Shown: piece by piece, positions 5,377 through 7,409 of the stretch
Layout: each line of letters starts with the position of its first letter
Position numbering within the stretch: the stretch's first letter is position 1
Assembly (NCBI GenBank): GCA_020058965.1
Contig: JAGVCY010000067.1
Coordinates: 1-7,409 of the forward strand
Reading direction: 5' to 3'
DNA length: 7,409 nt
Origin: Candidatus Omnitrophota bacterium
Lineage (GTDB): Bacteria > Omnitrophota > Gorgyraeia > 2-02-FULL-51-18 > JAGOUK01
The notes under the pieces: generated by a model
Told to the model about the DNA's origin: nothing
Seen by the model: the letters and a program-made list of their open reading frames with translations, nothing else
Databases searched by the model: none
Made by a program: the position numbers and the translations under genes

Positions 5377-6839
5377 GACGCTTTTGCCGCTTTGACTTGC
5401 TGAACATGGGCGGCCCGTTCTTCGGCATTCAGAATCGGAGGCTTAAGACCCATTTCCAATCCGCGTTCAAAAAACTTCGGGCACGGCTGGTCGATCTTAA
5501 ACGAACCGTTGATGGTTCCATCCGCGTTGCGTCCCTCGACCACAAATGACGCGACGCTCTGCATGGTGACGACATTCCCCTCCATACCCATGAGTTCGAC
5601 GATGGAATCAATGCGGCGTTTTCCGTCCGGGAACCGCTTGATCTGGACAACGATGTTGATAGCGCTGGCGATCTGCTTATTGATCGACCGCTGGTCCAGG
5701 TTGGCCGCGCCGAGCAGAACCATCGTTTCGATGCGGGACAGGGCGTCGCGCGGAGTGTTGGAGTGGATCGTCGTCATCGATCCTTCGTGACCGGTGTTCA
5801 TCGCCTGTAGCATGTCCAACGCTTCCGCGCCGCGGACTTCTCCGACGATGATGCGGTCCGGCCGCATGCGGAGGGCGTTGCGGACGAGGTCGCGTTGGGC
5901 GACAAGACCCTTGCCTTCCACATTGGCGGGGCGCGTCTCAAGCCGCACGACATGGGGCTGTTGGAGCCGGAGTTCGGCGGCGTCTTCGCTGGTTACGATG
6001 CGTTCCGTTTTAGGAATAAAGGAAGAAAGGGTGTTCAGAAGCGTGGTTTTGCCGCTGCCGGTACCGCCGGAAATCAGAATATTGATCTTGGCCTCGACCG
6101 CGAATTTCAGGATCTCCAAAAATTCCGTGCTCATGGTCCCGTATCGAATCAACTCGTCGACAGTAATTGACTTGGCTCTGAATTTACGGATCGACAGGCA
6201 CGAACCGTCCAGCGCCAGAGGAGGAATGACGACATTCACGCGGGAACCGTCCTGTAGACGGGCGTCCACCATGGGGCTCGCCTCGTCGATGCGGCGGCCG
6301 ACCTTGGCCACGATGCGGTTGATAATGTGGCGCAGGTGCTGTTCATCCTTAAATCGCACATTGGTTGCCTCAAGCTTACCCTTACGCTCGACATAAACGG
6401 TTTGGAAGTTATTGACCAGGATTTCGTCAATGGTCGGATCCGAGATCAGTGGTTCCAAAGGCCCTAACCCGAAGGTTTCGTCAACGACTTCACGGATGAT
6501 GCGCTCGCGCTCATCGGCTGTCAGAGGAACCGCTTGATTGCGGATAAGGTCCGAGGCCAGGCGTTCGATCTGCTTCTGCGCGGTCGTTCGGTCCACGGTC
6601 AGTAAGAGGTCTAGATCGATGATCTCGATCAAACTCTGGTGAAGACGGCTCTTGATGTCAAAGATTTCCTGTTCGCGCGGATCTCTCGCGGACTGCACCT
6701 GTCTCGGAGCGGTCGGGGATGGGTCCGCGGCAAAATTCTTGGGACCGCCTCCGATCGATCGGAGCTTGCCGGGTTCCACCTTGGCAGCGGCCGCTGAATC
6801 CGTCGGAGTGGCCGTGAGGTTGAGCTTGCGAAGTGCCAT
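5373..6839 (-). CDS. cpaF: Tad pilus assembly ATPase CpaF (TadA)
   Basis: 488 residues, a usual length for the family. CpaF/TadA is a hexameric cytoplasmic GspE/VirB11-family ATPase that powers Flp pilus assembly. Residues 1-55 are a low-complexity, Ala/Pro-rich leader. The N-terminal domain spans about 60-235, including FGLGPLEPLISDPTIDEILV (123-142). The ATPase core has Walker A GGTGSGKT at 258-265, the Asp-box region TSEDAAELRL at 283-292, Walker B RIIVGEVRG at 329-337 with E334, and the His box TGHEGSMTTIHSN with H351 and H359. All catalytic motifs look intact. The start ATG 6839 is 1 nt after the cpaE stop, with AAGGAG 10 nt upstream. Its TGA overlaps the tadB ATG. Confidence 0.97.
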   Translation of the reverse strand: MALRKLNLTATPTDSAAAAKVEPGKLRSIGGGPKNFAADPSPTAPRQVQSARDPREQEIFDIKSRLHQSLIEIIDLDLLLTVDRTTAQKQIERLASDLIRNQAVPLTADERERIIREVVDETFGLGPLEPLISDPTIDEILVNNFQTVYVERKGKLEATNVRFKDEQHLRHIINRIVAKVGRRIDEASPMVDARLQDGSRVNVVIPPLALDGSCLSIRKFRAKSITVDELIRYGTMSTEFLEILKFAVEAKINILISGGTGSGKTTLLNTLSSFIPKTERIVTSEDAAELRLQQPHVVRLETRPANVEGKGLVAQRDLVRNALRMRPDRIIVGEVRGAEALDMLQAMNTGHEGSMTTIHSNTPRDALSRIETMVLLGAANLDQRSINKQIASAINIVVQIKRFPDGKRRIDSIVELMGMEGNVVTMQSVASFVVEGRNADGTINGSFKIDQPCPKFFERGLEMGLKPPILNAEERAAHVQQVKAAKAS

Positions 6840-6840
6840 G

Positions 6841-7409
6841 CTACGACGACTCCTTCTTGCCTTTGCCGCCGCTTAGAAGATCAGCGATCTTGTTGGTGAA
6901 CTTTCCGGATTGATTGGTCGAAGCCGTCATGGAGGTTTCGGCATTTTCGAGCATCTGCGAAAGTTCAAAGATCTTGCGGGTGAGTTCCGCCCGCGAGTCC
7001 AACTGAAAGAGCGACTTGCCCGTGTTGACAGACTCGATGCACAAGGCGTACTGATTGGGCAACATCATGGCCACTTTTTGGCCGATGTTTTTCTCAAAAG
7101 CTGTGACGCCCAGCTGATTCTTGGCGTTGAAGCGGTTCAGCACCAGCTTGATCTGGTGGGGGAGACAGCCCCAGCGCGTGATCTTCTGATGCATGATGGT
7201 CAGTCCCTTCAAGCTGGGGATGTCCAGGCCGCCGAGGAGGACGACGGTCGAGGAATGGGTGACGATCATCTGCAGAAGACCCAGGTCCGAGGCGCCCGGG
7301 TCAATGATGATGAAGGGGTACTTTTTCTTAAGAAGTTTGATGACGCTTTCGAGGTCGTGAAGATGCAGGGAACTCAGCGGTTCCTGGTCCAACCGAGGTC
7401 CCGGCAGAA
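6841..7409 (-). CDS. cpaE: CpaE/TadZ-like P-loop ATPase, C-terminal part (5' end outside window)
   Basis: 188 residues are visible, open to the right edge and ending in TAG at 6843-6841. CpaE/TadZ is a ParA/MinD-family protein that places the Tad machine, usually at a pole. The visible part begins LPGPRLDQEPLSSL, matching the strand that ends in 'L..P' in CpaE before the Walker B region. YPFIIIDPGAS (about residues 30-40 of the fragment) is the Walker B/switch-like strand. VVLLGGLDIPSLKGL and IKLVLNRFNAKNQLGV follow as the next core strands, then the typical tail with NTGKSLFQLD. The deviant Walker A and the N-terminal receiver-like domain would be upstream, outside the window. A Ser/Thr/Lys-rich tail ends the protein. 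The TTG at 7392 could be called a start, but the frame continues past it and the domain would be cut, so I treat it as internal. Confidence 0.88.
   Translation of the reverse strand, partial: LPGPRLDQEPLSSLHLHDLESVIKLLKKKYPFIIIDPGASDLGLLQMIVTHSSTVVLLGGLDIPSLKGLTIMHQKITRWGCLPHQIKLVLNRFNAKNQLGVTAFEKNIGQKVAMMLPNQYALCIESVNTGKSLFQLDSRAELTRKIFELSQMLENAETSMTASTNQSGKFTNKIADLLSGGKGKKESS
6850..6855 (-). promoter_or_regulatory. Ribosome binding site for cpaF (AAGGAG)
   Basis: AAGGAG on the - strand lies in the last codons of cpaE, 10 nt before ATG 6839, and supports that start. Confidence 0.6.

Noticed and set aside
5794..6396. 200-codon open frame on the + strand opposite cpaF
   Set aside because: It is the antisense of a strongly conserved ATPase. 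The Arg/Ser-rich composition is typical of a shadow frame in GC-rich DNA, and it matches no known family.
1..7409. CRISPR array, tRNA, rRNA, insertion sequence or attachment site
   Set aside because: I saw no spaced repeats, cloverleaf-like segments, transposase or integrase frames, or terminal inverted repeats; almost all bases are in the genes listed.

Overview
The window is a tight adhesion (Tad/Flp type IVc pilus) secretion locus from a Gram-negative bacterium. A secretin requires an outer membrane, and the gene set cpaB, cpaC, cpaE, cpaF, tadB, tadC, tadE is the usual Tad core. Composition is moderately GC-rich (about 55-60 % in most tad genes). I cannot name the phylum from sequence alone; nothing here points to one of the well-known model Tad loci.

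Layout. On the + strand, the 3' end of a cpaB-like gene (to 242) is followed after 4 nt by a complete secretin gene, cpaC (247-1827). A 96-nt gap with a possible promoter leads to an unrelated complete gene (1924-3039) for a Fic-domain AMP-transferase with an N-terminal DUF4172-type segment, an inhibitory motif and a C-terminal winged helix. Everything to the right is on the - strand and converges on fic: cpaE (partial, enters from the right edge), cpaF, tadB, tadC and a TadE-like pseudopilin gene. This second group is packed as one operon, with a 1-nt gap, two 4-nt ATGA overlaps and a 7-nt gap between successive genes.

How the parts work together. CpaF is the hexameric motor ATPase. TadB and TadC are the paired inner-membrane platform proteins it drives. 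CpaE/TadZ is the ParA/MinD-like polar localisation factor. CpaC is the outer-membrane pore and CpaB its periplasmic partner. TadE is a minor pseudopilin. The major pilin (flp), the prepilin peptidase and any tadF/tadG are not in this window.

The most notable points are: (1) tadE is broken by an apparent one-base insertion in a GGGG run (3484-3487), exactly between its prepilin processing motif and its hydrophobic helix, and removing one G restores a canonical pseudopilin N-terminus; (2) a self-inhibited class II Fic gene of lower GC sits at the convergence point of the two tad arms; (3) the secretin-coding core of cpaC is clearly lower in GC than both ends of the same gene. I found no wholly new system, tRNA, rRNA, CRISPR array or insertion sequence.
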